A program made the translations under genes and the position numbers. The notes under the pieces are model-generated. The model worked only from the letters and a program-made list of their open reading frames with translations, ran no database searches and had not been told where the DNA came from. 64,000 nt of DNA, taken from positions 687,696-751,695 of the forward strand of contig NZ_JAHXRI010000006.1 of NCBI RefSeq assembly GCF_019923725.1. The letters run 5' to 3'. Numbering within the stretch: position 1 is the stretch's first letter; every line of letters starts with the position of its first letter. The DNA comes from Zwartia hollandica (GTDB lineage: Bacteria > Pseudomonadota > Gammaproteobacteria > Burkholderiales > Burkholderiaceae_B). This document shows, in pieces, positions 47,927 through 57,356 of this stretch.

Positions 47927-49822
47927 ATGTTTGATTTTAAGAAAACGGATCAACTTCAAAAAAACAAGTTTTTGTTTCGAGCTGTTGCGGCCGGACTGTT
48001 CGCTGTCGCGTGCTTTGCCGTGCTGGTGATGCGATTTTGGGTGTTGCAGGTAGATCGTCATGACAGCCTTTCGGCACGAGCCGAGAACAACCGTATGGCA
48101 GTTGTTCCCATTGCGCCGCGGCGAGGGGACATCTTTGATCGTAATGGAGAAGTACTCGCGCGCAACGTACTGAGCTTTACGCTTGAGGTCGTGCCCGCCA
48201 AGGCTGGAAATATCGATGCACTGCTCAGTAATTTGACACCGATTGTTTATGTTGGCCCAGCAGATCAACGGCGTTTTAAGCGGCGTGTCGCTGAAAGCGG
48301 TCGTTATGCGAGTGTTGTACTACGCAACAGTTTGAACGAGACCGAGGCTGCGTGGTTTTCTGCACACTCTATGCGCTTTCCTGGTGTCGAACTTAGAGCA
48401 CGGTGGGTACGTGAATACCCACAAGGGCAAGCCGCTGCGCATGTCGTTGGCTATGTTGGGCGTATTTCAGAGTCCGATTTGAATGCGCTTGAAGAAAGAA
48501 ACGAGCTTGGAAACTACCGCGGTACTGACATCATTGGTAAAAAAGGTATCGAAAAAACCTATCAAACGCTCTTGCATGGCAAGACTGGCCTCGAAGAGTT
48601 AGAGATCACCGCACGTGGAAAGCCAGTGCGTGTCCTGCGGAAGTTAGATCCGGTACCGGGTGCCAATTTAACGCTGTCTCTTGACATGGGGCTGCAGCGT
48701 ATCGCGGAGGAGGCCTTCAAGAACTTGCGTGGCGCCCTAGTTGCGATTGAGCCGGCAACCGGAGAAATCCTGGCGTTTGTGTCGCAACCCTCTTTTGATC
48801 CAAATCTATTTGTGGATGGCATTGATGTCGAGAGTTGGCGACGCCTTAATGAGTCTCCTGATCACCCATTAATTAATCGACCGGTCTACGGCACATATCC
48901 GATTGGCTCGACCTACAAGCCGTTTGTCGCCCTCGCTGCGCTTGAGCTAAAGAAAAGGCGCGCGAACGAGCGAATCGATGATCCAGGGTTTTTTGAATTC
49001 GCAGGACAGCGATTTAGAAACGCAGGCTCGACAGCGTTTGGTTCAATTGATATGCATCATGCTCTAGTCGTGTCGTCGGACACCTATTTTTATTCGTTGG
49101 GCCCTGAGATTGGTGTGAATGCACTGCATGATTTCATGAAGCCGTTTGGCTTTGGTCAAATAACTGGTGTGGATATCGATGGCGAGCGCCGTGGGGTATT
49201 ACCCTCGACGGAATGGAAGCGGACGGCCTATAAGACACGCGAACAACAGCGGTGGTATGCCGGCGAGACAGTTTCTGTCGCGGTCGGGCAGGGGTATAAC
49301 TCCTTTACGCTAATGCAACTCGCGCAAGCTACGGCGGTGCTGGCTAATGACGGTGCTTCCATGAGGCCACACTTATTACGTTCAATTCGAGACTCGCTGT
49401 CTGGGGAGCAAACCGCGATTGAGCCGCAGTCGACGCATTCGATTGAATTGAAGCGTGAAAACCTGGATGTAATTAGACGCGCGTTAATGGATGTGACGCT
49501 TTCCGGTACCGCAAGCCAGGCTTTTGCCGGCGCACCCTACCAAACAGCCGGCAAGACTGGCACGGCCCAGGTATATAGCCTTCGTGGCGCAAAGTATCAA
49601 AGTTCCGCAATCGATGAGCGGCTCCGCGATCACGCCTTGTTTATGGCCTATGCTCCAGCTAAACAGCCAAAAATTGCAGTAGCAGTTTTGGTTGAGAATG
49701 CTGGGTGGGGTGGCAGTGTCGCCGCTCCAATTGCACGCAAGGTCTTTGACGCTTGGTTGTTACGCGATCAAAAACCGGCGCCAGCAGCTGCGGTCGTGCA
49801 GCCTCAAAGAGGCGCGCAATGA
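47927..49822 (+). CDS. mrdA: Penicillin-binding protein 2
   Basis: The 631-residue transpeptidase crosslinks lateral wall peptidoglycan. It has an N-terminal membrane anchor (AAGLFAVACFAVLVMRFWVL), the dimerisation domain with RGDIFDRNGEVLARN, and the transpeptidase motifs: Ser in YPIGSTYKPF, the SSD of VVSSDTYFYS, and KTGTAQ. It precedes rodA with a four-base overlap, the usual partner pair. Confidence 0.97.
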   Translation: MFDFKKTDQLQKNKFLFRAVAAGLFAVACFAVLVMRFWVLQVDRHDSLSARAENNRMAVVPIAPRRGDIFDRNGEVLARNVLSFTLEVVPAKAGNIDALLSNLTPIVYVGPADQRRFKRRVAESGRYASVVLRNSLNETEAAWFSAHSMRFPGVELRARWVREYPQGQAAAHVVGYVGRISESDLNALEERNELGNYRGTDIIGKKGIEKTYQTLLHGKTGLEELEITARGKPVRVLRKLDPVPGANLTLSLDMGLQRIAEEAFKNLRGALVAIEPATGEILAFVSQPSFDPNLFVDGIDVESWRRLNESPDHPLINRPVYGTYPIGSTYKPFVALAALELKKRRANERIDDPGFFEFAGQRFRNAGSTAFGSIDMHHALVVSSDTYFYSLGPEIGVNALHDFMKPFGFGQITGVDIDGERRGVLPSTEWKRTAYKTREQQRWYAGETVSVAVGQGYNSFTLMQLAQATAVLANDGASMRPHLLRSIRDSLSGEQTAIEPQSTHSIELKRENLDVIRRALMDVTLSGTASQAFAGAPYQTAGKTGTAQVYSLRGAKYQSSAIDERLRDHALFMAYAPAKQPKIAVAVLVENAGWGGSVAAPIARKVFDAWLLRDQKPAPAAAVVQPQRGAQ

Positions 49823-50976
49823 AAATGTTATTCAGATTCTTTGTGCGTGCAGTGACAGCCATTGATTGGCCGTTGATGGTTGTATTGCTTTTGCTGGCGA
49901 GTGCAGGGCTAGTGGTCATGCACTCTGCCGTCGGTGGAACTGACTGGCGTTTCGCTGACCAAGTACGCAATTTTGCAGTGGCGCTCACGGCGATGTGGGT
50001 GGTTGCAATGACGCCGCCGCACATCATCATTCGCTTAGCAGTTCCCTTTTATGTACTTGGGATTCTGCTGTTATTGGGCGTCATGTTTTTTGGAGATACT
50101 AGTAAAGGTGCTACGCGTTGGCTGAACATTGGATTTACGCGTATACAACCTTCCGAGATGATGAAAATCGCTGCCCCGCTCATGTTGGCGTGGTATTTCC
50201 AGCATCGGGAAGGTTCCATGAGAGTTCTGGACTTTTTTGTTGCGGGCGCTTTACTGGCGGTTCCGTTTCTTTTGATTGTGAAGCAACCCGACCTTGGAAC
50301 AGCCTTGTTGGTGTTTGGTGCGGGCTTTTGTGTCATGTATTTTGCAGGGCTATCTTTCAAGTTACTGGTTCCTTTGTTGATCGTGGGGGTGATTGGTATT
50401 GCTGGGGTCCTTGCTTATCAAAAAGACTTATGTCAGCCTGAGACCACTTGGGTTGGGTTCCACGACTATCAGAAGCATCGTGTCTGCACATTACTCGACC
50501 CTACGACTGACCCGCTGGGCAAGGGCTTCCATATTATTCAGTCTACGATCGCTGTTGGATCGGGCGGAGTGTATGGCAAAGGCTATATGGCCGGCACGCA
50601 GAGCCAGCTTGATTTCATTCCAGAGCGAACCACCGATTTTATTTTTGCTGTGTTCGCCGAAGAGTTTGGGCTCTACGGTGGAGTGACTCTTTTGGTGTTG
50701 TATCTCGTGCTAATCGCCCGAGGTTTAGCGATAGCCGTAGGAGCGCCAACACATGCCAGCCGTTTGTTGGCAGGGGCGCTGACGATGGTGCTGTTTGTTT
50801 ATGTATTTGTAAATATTGGGATGGTCACGGGCATCTTGCCTGTGGTCGGCGTGCCGCTTCCATTTTTGAGCTACGGCGGAACGGCGTTACTTACGATCGG
50901 TATCGCTTGTGGCATTCTGATGAGTATAAGTAAGTATCGTCCACCGCAAGACGAGGAGCAACGTAGTTTTAACTAA
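49819..50976 (+). CDS. rodA: Peptidoglycan glycosyltransferase RodA
   Basis: The 385-residue SEDS-family membrane protein polymerises glycan strands together with PBP2. About ten membrane segments are present with the family marks GATRWLNIGFTRIQPSEMMK, KQPDLGTALLVF, PERTTDFIFAVFAEEFG and GVPLPFLSYGGTALLTIGIA. The ATG at 49819 overlaps the mrdA stop. Its last eight bases overlap the end of mutY on the other strand. Confidence 0.96.
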   Translation: MKMLFRFFVRAVTAIDWPLMVVLLLLASAGLVVMHSAVGGTDWRFADQVRNFAVALTAMWVVAMTPPHIIIRLAVPFYVLGILLLLGVMFFGDTSKGATRWLNIGFTRIQPSEMMKIAAPLMLAWYFQHREGSMRVLDFFVAGALLAVPFLLIVKQPDLGTALLVFGAGFCVMYFAGLSFKLLVPLLIVGVIGIAGVLAYQKDLCQPETTWVGFHDYQKHRVCTLLDPTTDPLGKGFHIIQSTIAVGSGGVYGKGYMAGTQSQLDFIPERTTDFIFAVFAEEFGLYGGVTLLVLYLVLIARGLAIAVGAPTHASRLLAGALTMVLFVYVFVNIGMVTGILPVVGVPLPFLSYGGTALLTIGIACGILMSISKYRPPQDEEQRSFN

Positions 50977-52054
50977 GGACTTCGTCACTCTTCAGTCCAA
51001 GCAAGAGCTTGCGAATTGGAGCGGGCAGTCCTTTGCTATCGAGCGAAGCTAATGAAATCCATTGCAGCGCAGGTCGATTGTCGAGAGACTCTTTTAGCGA
51101 TGTTTTTTCCTTCGAGACTCGGACGAGTACTGGCCTGATCGTTAGGCGGTAATGCGTAAATACATGTAAAAAGTCTGTGAGCGGTTGAATCTCTTGCGCG
51201 TTCAGGCCAAGTGAACTGCATAAGTCAGCGCTTGAAGAGTCGGGTTCAAATTCGGGCAGACTCCACAGCCCCCCCCAAATGCCAGTTTGTGGTCGTTGCT
51301 CGAGAAGGAGTTGACCTGGCCGATGGGCGATTAACATCGCGACGGTGCGCTCTGGAAGGGCTTTGCGTGCGCGTGCGGAGGGCAATTCATCTGTGCGCCC
51401 CTCCTTGTGTGCAATACAGTTAGCACGAATTGGACACTCCGAGCAACGCGGCCGACTGCGCGTGCAAAGAGTTGCCCCGAGATCCATTAAGCCCTGTGTG
51501 TAACTGGCCATTGCGTCTGGATCGTCTTCACAAATTCGAGCTGTTGGTAATTGTTTTCTTGCGATCGCCCATAGTTGCTGTTCGACGACGCGAAGGCTTG
51601 GATCACCTTCGATGCCAGCGTGTCGCGAAAATACGCGTTTTACATTACCGTCCAAAATCGCTGCACGCTCAGCAAAGCAAAAGGCGGCGATTGCGGCTGC
51701 GGTGGAGGGGCCGATCCCTGGCAGGGTCACCAACTCTTGAGCGGTTGTTGGAAAGCTGCCCCCCCAAGTATTCACCACTTGCTGGGCACAGGCATGCAAA
51801 TTACGCGCACGCGCGTAGTATCCCAGTCCAGCCCATTGAGCCATCACCTCAGCTGAGGTGGCCTGGGCAAGTTTCTTAACGGTTGGAAACTTTTTCAAAA
51901 AGCGCGCGTAGTAATCAATCACGGCCGCGACTTGCGTTTGCTGCAACATGATCTCTGATAGCCAGACCCGGTAGGGATCGCGTGTCAGTTGCCACGGTAA
52001 GCCGTGGCGGCCGTGCACACGCTGCCAAGCAATCAGTCGCGGCGCAATGCGCAT
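50969..52054 (-). CDS. mutY: Adenine DNA glycosylase MutY
   Basis: The 361-residue enzyme removes adenine opposite 8-oxoguanine. The helix-hairpin-helix is LVTLPGIGPSTAAAIAAFCF with the catalytic Asp in AAILDGNVKRVFSR. The iron-sulfur cluster motif is C-x6-C-x2-C-x5-C (CTRSRPRCSECPIRANC), and the C-terminal NUDIX-like domain has TGIWGGLWSLPEF. That IWGGLW stretch is encoded by a run of eight G (51269-51276 read on the minus strand), a slippage-prone tract. FtsX is encoded just upstream. Confidence 0.97.
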   Translation of the reverse strand: MRIAPRLIAWQRVHGRHGLPWQLTRDPYRVWLSEIMLQQTQVAAVIDYYARFLKKFPTVKKLAQATSAEVMAQWAGLGYYARARNLHACAQQVVNTWGGSFPTTAQELVTLPGIGPSTAAAIAAFCFAERAAILDGNVKRVFSRHAGIEGDPSLRVVEQQLWAIARKQLPTARICEDDPDAMASYTQGLMDLGATLCTRSRPRCSECPIRANCIAHKEGRTDELPSARARKALPERTVAMLIAHRPGQLLLEQRPQTGIWGGLWSLPEFEPDSSSADLCSSLGLNAQEIQPLTDFLHVFTHYRLTIRPVLVRVSKEKTSLKESLDNRPALQWISLASLDSKGLPAPIRKLLLGLKSDEVLS

Positions 52055-52059
52055 CGTAG

Positions 52060-52968
52060 TTAAAACCGCGTGTTGCGTTCGACAGACCAGCGCGCCGATA
52101 AGGCACCGAGGCAGGCAACCGACAGAACGGCGAGTATGAGTATCGGAATGGACGGCAAGGTCAGGGCGAACTCCGCATCATAGCTGCGCGCTAAGGAAGC
52201 GAGTGCGTCATTGAGTGGTACGAGCGCGAAGCGTGCAATTCCGATCCCAATCAAGGCGGCGAGCGTGCAGGTCAGGGCGCCGAGATACAAAAAAGGTCGA
52301 CGGACAAATCCTTCGGTGGCGCCTACTAACCGGGCAACTCCGATTTCCTCGCGTTGCGATAGTGCCTGCATGCGCACCGTGTTAAATACCGTCGCAAGCA
52401 CCACGAGCATGACACTGAGCGCTAAAAGGATCAGACCCACTTTGCCAAAGCGCAATAAGGCCTCTAAGCGCTGCACCCATGCGCTGTCGAGTTGCACTAA
52501 ATCCACATTTGGCCAGGTTCGCCAAACGCGGGCTAGTTCGTTGGCACGTGAAGCGAGATCCTCACCCGAGGTGAACCCGACAACAACCGCATCAGGTAGT
52601 GGGTTACTAGGAAGGACTTTTAGTGCCTGCTCCCAGGCAGGATTCTCACGCAGGTCCTTTAGCGCACGGTCCTTTGGAATGACGCGCACCCCGGAGACTT
52701 GATGGTCATGCTCTGAGCGAATACGTTTGGCTAGTTGTTCTGCAGCGGTGCTCGGCGCATCTATTTTTAGAAAAATTGTGAGTTCCGGTGTGACCGATAC
52801 CTGCCGCGCGACTGGCTCTACGGAAATCAAAAGGGATGCACCAAGCAATGGGAGCGATAACGCGAGTGCGATCACGAAGAGATTGGTGAGTGAAGAGATC
52901 GGCTGTGAAATCAACCGACGTAGCGTTACTGCCAAGGCATAGCGGTGCTGTCGCAGTAGACTTTTCAT
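52060..52968 (-). CDS. ftsX: Cell-division protein FtsX
   Basis: The 302-residue permease-like partner of FtsE has an N-terminal membrane helix (LTNLFVIALALSLPLLGASL), an extracytoplasmic domain, and three C-terminal helices (LILLALSVMLVVLATVFNTV, then YLGALTCTLAALIGIGIARF and a last one). LVGATEGFVRRPFLYLG is the conserved cytoplasmic coupling region. FtsEX couples ATP hydrolysis to activation of wall hydrolases at the septum. Its start overlaps the ftsE stop. Confidence 0.95.
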   Translation of the reverse strand: MKSLLRQHRYALAVTLRRLISQPISSLTNLFVIALALSLPLLGASLLISVEPVARQVSVTPELTIFLKIDAPSTAAEQLAKRIRSEHDHQVSGVRVIPKDRALKDLRENPAWEQALKVLPSNPLPDAVVVGFTSGEDLASRANELARVWRTWPNVDLVQLDSAWVQRLEALLRFGKVGLILLALSVMLVVLATVFNTVRMQALSQREEIGVARLVGATEGFVRRPFLYLGALTCTLAALIGIGIARFALVPLNDALASLARSYDAEFALTLPSIPILILAVLSVACLGALSARWSVERNTRF

Positions 52969-53708
52969 CAGGAGCTCCCTCCAAGAGAGGGTTCGTTCCT
53001 TGCAAGTATTTGATTTGTAACGATATTGTTGTGTGTGGGCGCTCGCCTTTCAGCAGAGTCGGCGAATCGGCCTGGATCGATTTTGAACGCTCTCGTGGCG
53101 TATTCAGCCATCAGCTCATCGTCGTGAGACGCAATCACCGTTGTGACGCCTACCCGGTTAAAGTCTTTAAAAACAGCCATGATGCGACGCGCTGTTTCGC
53201 GGTCTAGGCTCGCGGTTGGCTCGTCAGCAATAAGAATCGCGGGACGGTTCACGATCGCGCGCGCGATGGCCAGCCTTTGCTGCTCTCCACCCGAGAGTTC
53301 GATAGGGGGCGCATTTTCTTTGGCCGATAAGCCAACTTTTTCTAAGGCCGCACGGGCTCTTGCTCGCGAAACACCAGACGCCAAGCCTGTGACCGCTAAG
53401 GGAAGTAACACGTTGTCCATCACGCTACGGTCGTAGAGCAGGTGCGTGTCTTGTAGGATGACACCGACCGCACGCCTGAGGTAGGGTCGAGCCCTCGGCG
53501 ACAAGTTCTCTAAGCGCTGGCCGTTAACCTGAATGGAGCCTCGGGAAGCAGGCTCCAAGCCACCAATTAACTTGAGTAACGTAGACTTACCCGCGCCGGA
53601 GGGACCCGCGACATAAACGAATTCGCCAGCGGACACTTTGAAGCTAATGTCAGCCAGAATGCTGCGACCTTGGCCGTAGGATTTGAAAACGTGTTGAAAT
53701 TCAATCAT
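52968..53708 (-). CDS. ftsE: Cell-division ATP-binding protein FtsE
   Basis: The 246-residue ABC ATPase has Walker A GPSGAGKSTLLKLIGG, the signature LSGGEQQRLAIARAI, Walker B ILIADEPTASLD and the switch His in VIASHDDE. MIEFQHVFKSYGQGRSIL at the N-terminus is typical of FtsE. It is slightly longer than usual, with a Pro/Arg-rich C-terminal tail. It forms an operon with ftsX and perhaps mutY. Confidence 0.96.
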   Translation of the reverse strand: MIEFQHVFKSYGQGRSILADISFKVSAGEFVYVAGPSGAGKSTLLKLIGGLEPASRGSIQVNGQRLENLSPRARPYLRRAVGVILQDTHLLYDRSVMDNVLLPLAVTGLASGVSRARARAALEKVGLSAKENAPPIELSGGEQQRLAIARAIVNRPAILIADEPTASLDRETARRIMAVFKDFNRVGVTTVIASHDDELMAEYATRAFKIDPGRFADSAERRAPTHNNIVTNQILARNEPSLGGSS

Positions 53709-53785
53709 GGTTGAACCAAATAGAAGCCCCCATCATAACGCCCGGTAATCCACATATAAAGGCAAAGAGCAGTTAGCACCAAATT

Positions 53786-53794
53786 GGGGGGGGG
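53786..53794 (+). repeat. Run of nine G upstream of aapJ
   Basis: A homopolymer of nine G lies about 150 bases before the aapJ start, in the 230-base gap between the divergent ftsE and aapJ genes. Such runs can change length by slippage. Whether it lies near the promoter's -35/-10 spacer could not be decided. The rest of the gap shows no other clear element. Confidence 0.7.
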
Positions 53795-53938
53795 CTGCAC
53801 CACTTTGGGAGATTGACTGCAAGGGATTTCCCCCATACATTCAGGGCAAGGGTAAGGCTACCATTGGTGCCTTGCACAAATTATTAACGCGACATTCCCT
53901 TGGTTTGTCGTCCCCCGTCGTGATCTGGAGATCGACTT

Positions 53939-54955
53939 ATGAAATTTTTAAAACTTGCACTCGTGGGCGCTGCCCTAGTTGCTGCGAATACAGCCGTTCA
54001 AGCTGGTCCAACATTTGACGCTGTCAAGAAGAAAGGGTTTGTTCAGTGCGGTACGAACACTGGCCTAGCGGGTTTCTCTGCGCCAGATAGCAAAGGCGTC
54101 TGGTCGGGTCTGGATATCGATTTGTGCCGTGCTTTCGCCGCCACGATGTTTGGTGATTCAACCAAATTCAAAGTTACACCGTTGACGGCACAGCAGCGCT
54201 TCACCGCGTTGCAGTCTGGCGAAATCGACGTGCTGGTGCGTAATACGACCCAGACAATGACGCGCGACACATCGCTTGGTTTGATCGGTGTGGCCGTTAA
54301 CTTCTACGACAGCCAGGGCATCATGGTTCGCAAGGACAGCGGCATCAAGAGCGCCAAAGAGCTCAATGGCGCGACGATTTGCGTGCAGCCTGGCACCACA
54401 ACTGAACTGAACTTGGCTGACTGGTTCCGTGCAAACAAGCTCACATTCAAGCCCGTTGTGATCGAAAAGCTTGATGAAGTCGTTCGTGCCTTCGTTTCAG
54501 GTCGTTGCGATGCGTACACGACTGACAAGTCGGGTTTAGCATCTTCGCGTTCGTCACTCGACAAGCCTGACAACTACGTCATCTTGCCTGAAGATTTTTC
54601 GAAAGAGCCCCTAGGTCCGTTGGTCCGCCAGGGCGACGAACAGTGGCTCAACGTTGTGCGTTGGAGCTTTAATGCAATGGTGGAAGCCGAAGAGTATGGC
54701 ATCACACAGAAGAACGTTGACGAAATGCTCAAGAGCACCAACCCTAACATTCAGCGCATTCTGGGCGTAACTCCAGGAATGGGTAAGAACTTGGGCGTGG
54801 ACGAAAAATGGGCCTTCAACATCATCAAAGCAGTCGGTAACTACGGCGAAAGCTTTGAGCGCAACATCGGTAAGAACACGCCTTTGAAACTCGAGCGTGG
54901 TTTGAACCAGCAGTGGACGAAGGGCGGCATCCTGTACGCCTGGCCAATTCGTTAA
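53939..54955 (+). CDS. aapJ: General L-amino acid ABC transporter, binding protein
   Basis: The 338-residue periplasmic receptor has a signal peptide (LKLALVGAALVAANTAVQAG) and the AapJ-type start FDAVKKKGFVQCGTNTGLAG. Family stretches include GLDIDLCRAFAATMFGD, TALQSGEIDVLVRNTTQTMT and ATICVQPGTTTELNLADWF. AapJ binds a broad range of amino acids. Three transporter genes follow, making a complete aapJQMP operon. A stable hairpin lies between it and aapQ. Confidence 0.95.
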   Translation: MKFLKLALVGAALVAANTAVQAGPTFDAVKKKGFVQCGTNTGLAGFSAPDSKGVWSGLDIDLCRAFAATMFGDSTKFKVTPLTAQQRFTALQSGEIDVLVRNTTQTMTRDTSLGLIGVAVNFYDSQGIMVRKDSGIKSAKELNGATICVQPGTTTELNLADWFRANKLTFKPVVIEKLDEVVRAFVSGRCDAYTTDKSGLASSRSSLDKPDNYVILPEDFSKEPLGPLVRQGDEQWLNVVRWSFNAMVEAEEYGITQKNVDEMLKSTNPNIQRILGVTPGMGKNLGVDEKWAFNIIKAVGNYGESFERNIGKNTPLKLERGLNQQWTKGGILYAWPIR

Positions 54956-54971
54956 TTACTGTTGACTCTCA

Positions 54972-55008
54972 GGGGCGATTGCGCGGACAACTGTCCGTGC
55001 ATCGCCCC
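54972..55008 (+). promoter_or_regulatory. Stem-loop between aapJ and aapQ
   Basis: GGGGCGAT-T-GCGCGGAC pairs with GTCCGTGC-ATCGCCCC (one bulged T, one G-U pair, loop AACT) 16 bases after the aapJ stop and 8 bases before the aapQ ATG. There is no T-run. Such hairpins between a binding-protein gene and its permease genes usually protect the upstream message, giving more receptor than membrane subunit. Here it may also cover the aapQ ribosome-binding region. Confidence 0.7.
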
Positions 55009-55016
55009 AACTCATA

Positions 55017-56204
55017 ATGAATCATAAAGATACTCCTCCAGTACAACCGCCGCGTCGGCGTTTGTCATGGAATGACCCGGGCGTGCGTTCGGTCATTTAT
55101 CAAATTCTTGCTGTCGGAATTGTCGGCGGCGTTGTTTGGTATCTTGTGCACAATACGATGCACAATTTATCGGTTCGTAATATTACGACCGGTTTTGGCT
55201 TTCTAAGCCGCGAGGCAGGGTTCGCGATTGGCGAAACACCCATCAGCTACACGCCTGCGGATACCTATGCTCGCGCGATTAGCGTGGGACTACTCAACAC
55301 GTTACGCGTTGCATTGATCGGCATCATTCTTGCCACACTGCTTGGCACAGTCATTGGTATCGCTCGTTTATCCAAGAACTGGTTGATCCGAAAAATTTCC
55401 AGCGTATATGTTGAAGTCATGCGCAACATTCCTTTGTTGCTGCAACTATTTTTTTGGTACGCAATCATTTCCGAGATGATGCCCGGGCCGCGTAAAGCGC
55501 ACCATCCGTTACCTGGCGTTTTTGTGTCGAATCGCGGTATTCAGATGCCGACACTCAATGGAGACGGATTGACATGGTTGCTGGCGGGTGTCCTGCTTGC
55601 AATCGCTGCGATTTTCGGTTTGAGCCGTTGGGCGCGCCAGCGACAAGCACGTACGGGTCAGATTTTCCCCATGTTGCGTTGGGTCATTGGTTTGCTCGTA
55701 GTTTGTCCTCCCGCTTTGTGGTGGTTTAGTGGCACAACACTTTCGTTGGAAGTGCCAGAGCTCAAAGGTTTTAACTTTGTCGGTGGTATGACGCTCACGC
55801 CCGAGTTCGCCGCGCTGCTATTCGGCCTGGTGATTTACACCTCTGGGTTTATTGCCGAGGTAGTACGTTCCGGCATTCAGTCTGTCGGACGCGGTCAGTG
55901 GGAAGCTGCTGGTGCGTTGGGCCTAAAGAGCACGCTAGTGTTGCGTCTGGTGGTTTTACCCCAAGCGCTGCGCGTGATTATTCCTCCGATGACGAGCCAA
56001 TACCTCAACATCACAAAGAACAGTTCTTTGGCTGTGGCGATCGGCTACCCCGATATTGTCTCGATCATTAACACGACCTTGAATCAGACCGGTCAGGCGA
56101 TCGAGGGTATCTTGATGATCATGGCGGCGTACCTAACAGTCAGCCTGTCGATTTCGGTATTTATGAACTGGTACAACAAACGTATAGCATTGGTGGAAAG
56201 ATAA
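55017..56204 (+). CDS. aapQ: General L-amino acid ABC transporter, permease AapQ
   Basis: The 395-residue inner-membrane permease has the long AapQ layout with several helices around LLNTLRVALIGIILATLLGT and a C-terminal ATPase-contact loop EVVRSGIQSVGRGQWEAAGA with LGLKSTLVLRLVVLPQALR. It pairs with AapM. The start lies directly after the intercistronic hairpin without an evident ribosome-binding site. Confidence 0.95.
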   Translation: MNHKDTPPVQPPRRRLSWNDPGVRSVIYQILAVGIVGGVVWYLVHNTMHNLSVRNITTGFGFLSREAGFAIGETPISYTPADTYARAISVGLLNTLRVALIGIILATLLGTVIGIARLSKNWLIRKISSVYVEVMRNIPLLLQLFFWYAIISEMMPGPRKAHHPLPGVFVSNRGIQMPTLNGDGLTWLLAGVLLAIAAIFGLSRWARQRQARTGQIFPMLRWVIGLLVVCPPALWWFSGTTLSLEVPELKGFNFVGGMTLTPEFAALLFGLVIYTSGFIAEVVRSGIQSVGRGQWEAAGALGLKSTLVLRLVVLPQALRVIIPPMTSQYLNITKNSSLAVAIGYPDIVSIINTTLNQTGQAIEGILMIMAAYLTVSLSISVFMNWYNKRIALVER

Positions 56205-56205
56205 G

Positions 56206-57309
56206 ATGACAAGCCAAGCTCATGTTTCAACTCCAAGTACCGAGTTAGCTCCTCCCATACGACTGTCGGTGTGGAATTGGTTGCGGACGCAACTATTTTC
56301 TTCGCCATTCAATACGCTGTTAACGATCTTGTCCGTCTGGTTGCTGTTCGCAACGGTACCTGCAATGGTGGACTGGTTTTTGATCAGCTCAACTGTTACC
56401 GCTAAGACGTCTCAAGAGTGTCGAGAGGTAACCGGTGCGTGCTGGTCGATGATCGTTGAAAAGCACCGTCTTATTCTGTTTGGCGTCTATCCCTACGAAG
56501 AGCAGTGGCGCCCATTGTTGGCGACGCTTATTCTCCTTGGGGTCATTATTCTTAGTGGTGTGCGCCGTTTCTGGAATATTTCTCTGCTCTTTCTTTGGAT
56601 CGCGGCACTTTCAAGCGTTGCAGTCTTGATGTGGGGTGGAGTATTTGGCCTAACCTATGTTGAGAATAGCCGCTGGGGTGGTTTGCCGCTCACCTTGATT
56701 TTGTCGACCTTTGGCATCGCCTTGGCGTTTCCGCTTGGTGTATTGCTCGCATTAGGGCGTCGATCAAAAATGCCGGCCATCAAGACGCTTTGTGTGGTCT
56801 ATATTGAATTGATTCGTGGCGTTCCGTTGATCAGTTTGCTGTTTATGTCGGCAGTCATGCTCCCCTTGTTTCTGCCTGAAGGCATCACGATTGACAAGTT
56901 GCTGCGCGCCCAAGTTGCCATCATCTTATTTGCGGCCGCCTACATGGCCGAAACCGTTCGCGGTGGTTTGCAGGCGATTCCAAAGGGCCAGTTCGAAGGT
57001 GCGGATTCGTTGGGTCTAACCTATTGGCAGCAAATGCGTTTAATCGTATTGCCGCAAGCATTGAAAATCGTGATTCCTCCGCTCGTTGGACTTTTCATTG
57101 CATTGTTTAAAGACACGTCATTGGTTGTGATTATCGGCATTTTCGATCTGACACAGGCTGCGAAAGCGGCGTTGGTGGATCAGGCCTGGCGGGGTTTTAG
57201 CGTTGAGGTCTATATTTTTATCTCGGCAATTTACTTCCTGTTTTGTTATTCGATGTCCAAGTACAGCCAGTCTTTAGAGAAAAGATTGGCGACGGAACAT
57301 CAACGTTAA
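56206..57309 (+). CDS. aapM: General L-amino acid ABC transporter, permease AapM
   Basis: The 367-residue second permease shows GGLPLTLILSTFGIALAFPL, YIELIRGVPLISLLFMSAVM and the ATPase-contact loop AETVRGGLQAIPKGQFEGAD ahead of SLGLTYWQQMRLIVLPQAL. It starts one base after the aapQ stop. With AapQ it forms the membrane channel. Confidence 0.95.
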   Translation: MTSQAHVSTPSTELAPPIRLSVWNWLRTQLFSSPFNTLLTILSVWLLFATVPAMVDWFLISSTVTAKTSQECREVTGACWSMIVEKHRLILFGVYPYEEQWRPLLATLILLGVIILSGVRRFWNISLLFLWIAALSSVAVLMWGGVFGLTYVENSRWGGLPLTLILSTFGIALAFPLGVLLALGRRSKMPAIKTLCVVYIELIRGVPLISLLFMSAVMLPLFLPEGITIDKLLRAQVAIILFAAAYMAETVRGGLQAIPKGQFEGADSLGLTYWQQMRLIVLPQALKIVIPPLVGLFIALFKDTSLVVIIGIFDLTQAAKAALVDQAWRGFSVEVYIFISAIYFLFCYSMSKYSQSLEKRLATEHQR

Positions 57310-57356
57310 CGGTGTGTTTGTAAAGACCGGGCGCTTATTTATTCTGGAGATCGTGT

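Noticed and set aside
53805-53820. Sigma-54 promoter ahead of aapJ
   Set aside because: TTTGG-N10-GC spacing is met (GG at 53807, GC at 53819), but the bases between fit poorly with TGGCAC-N5-TTGC and no NtrC-type enhancer sites were recognised.
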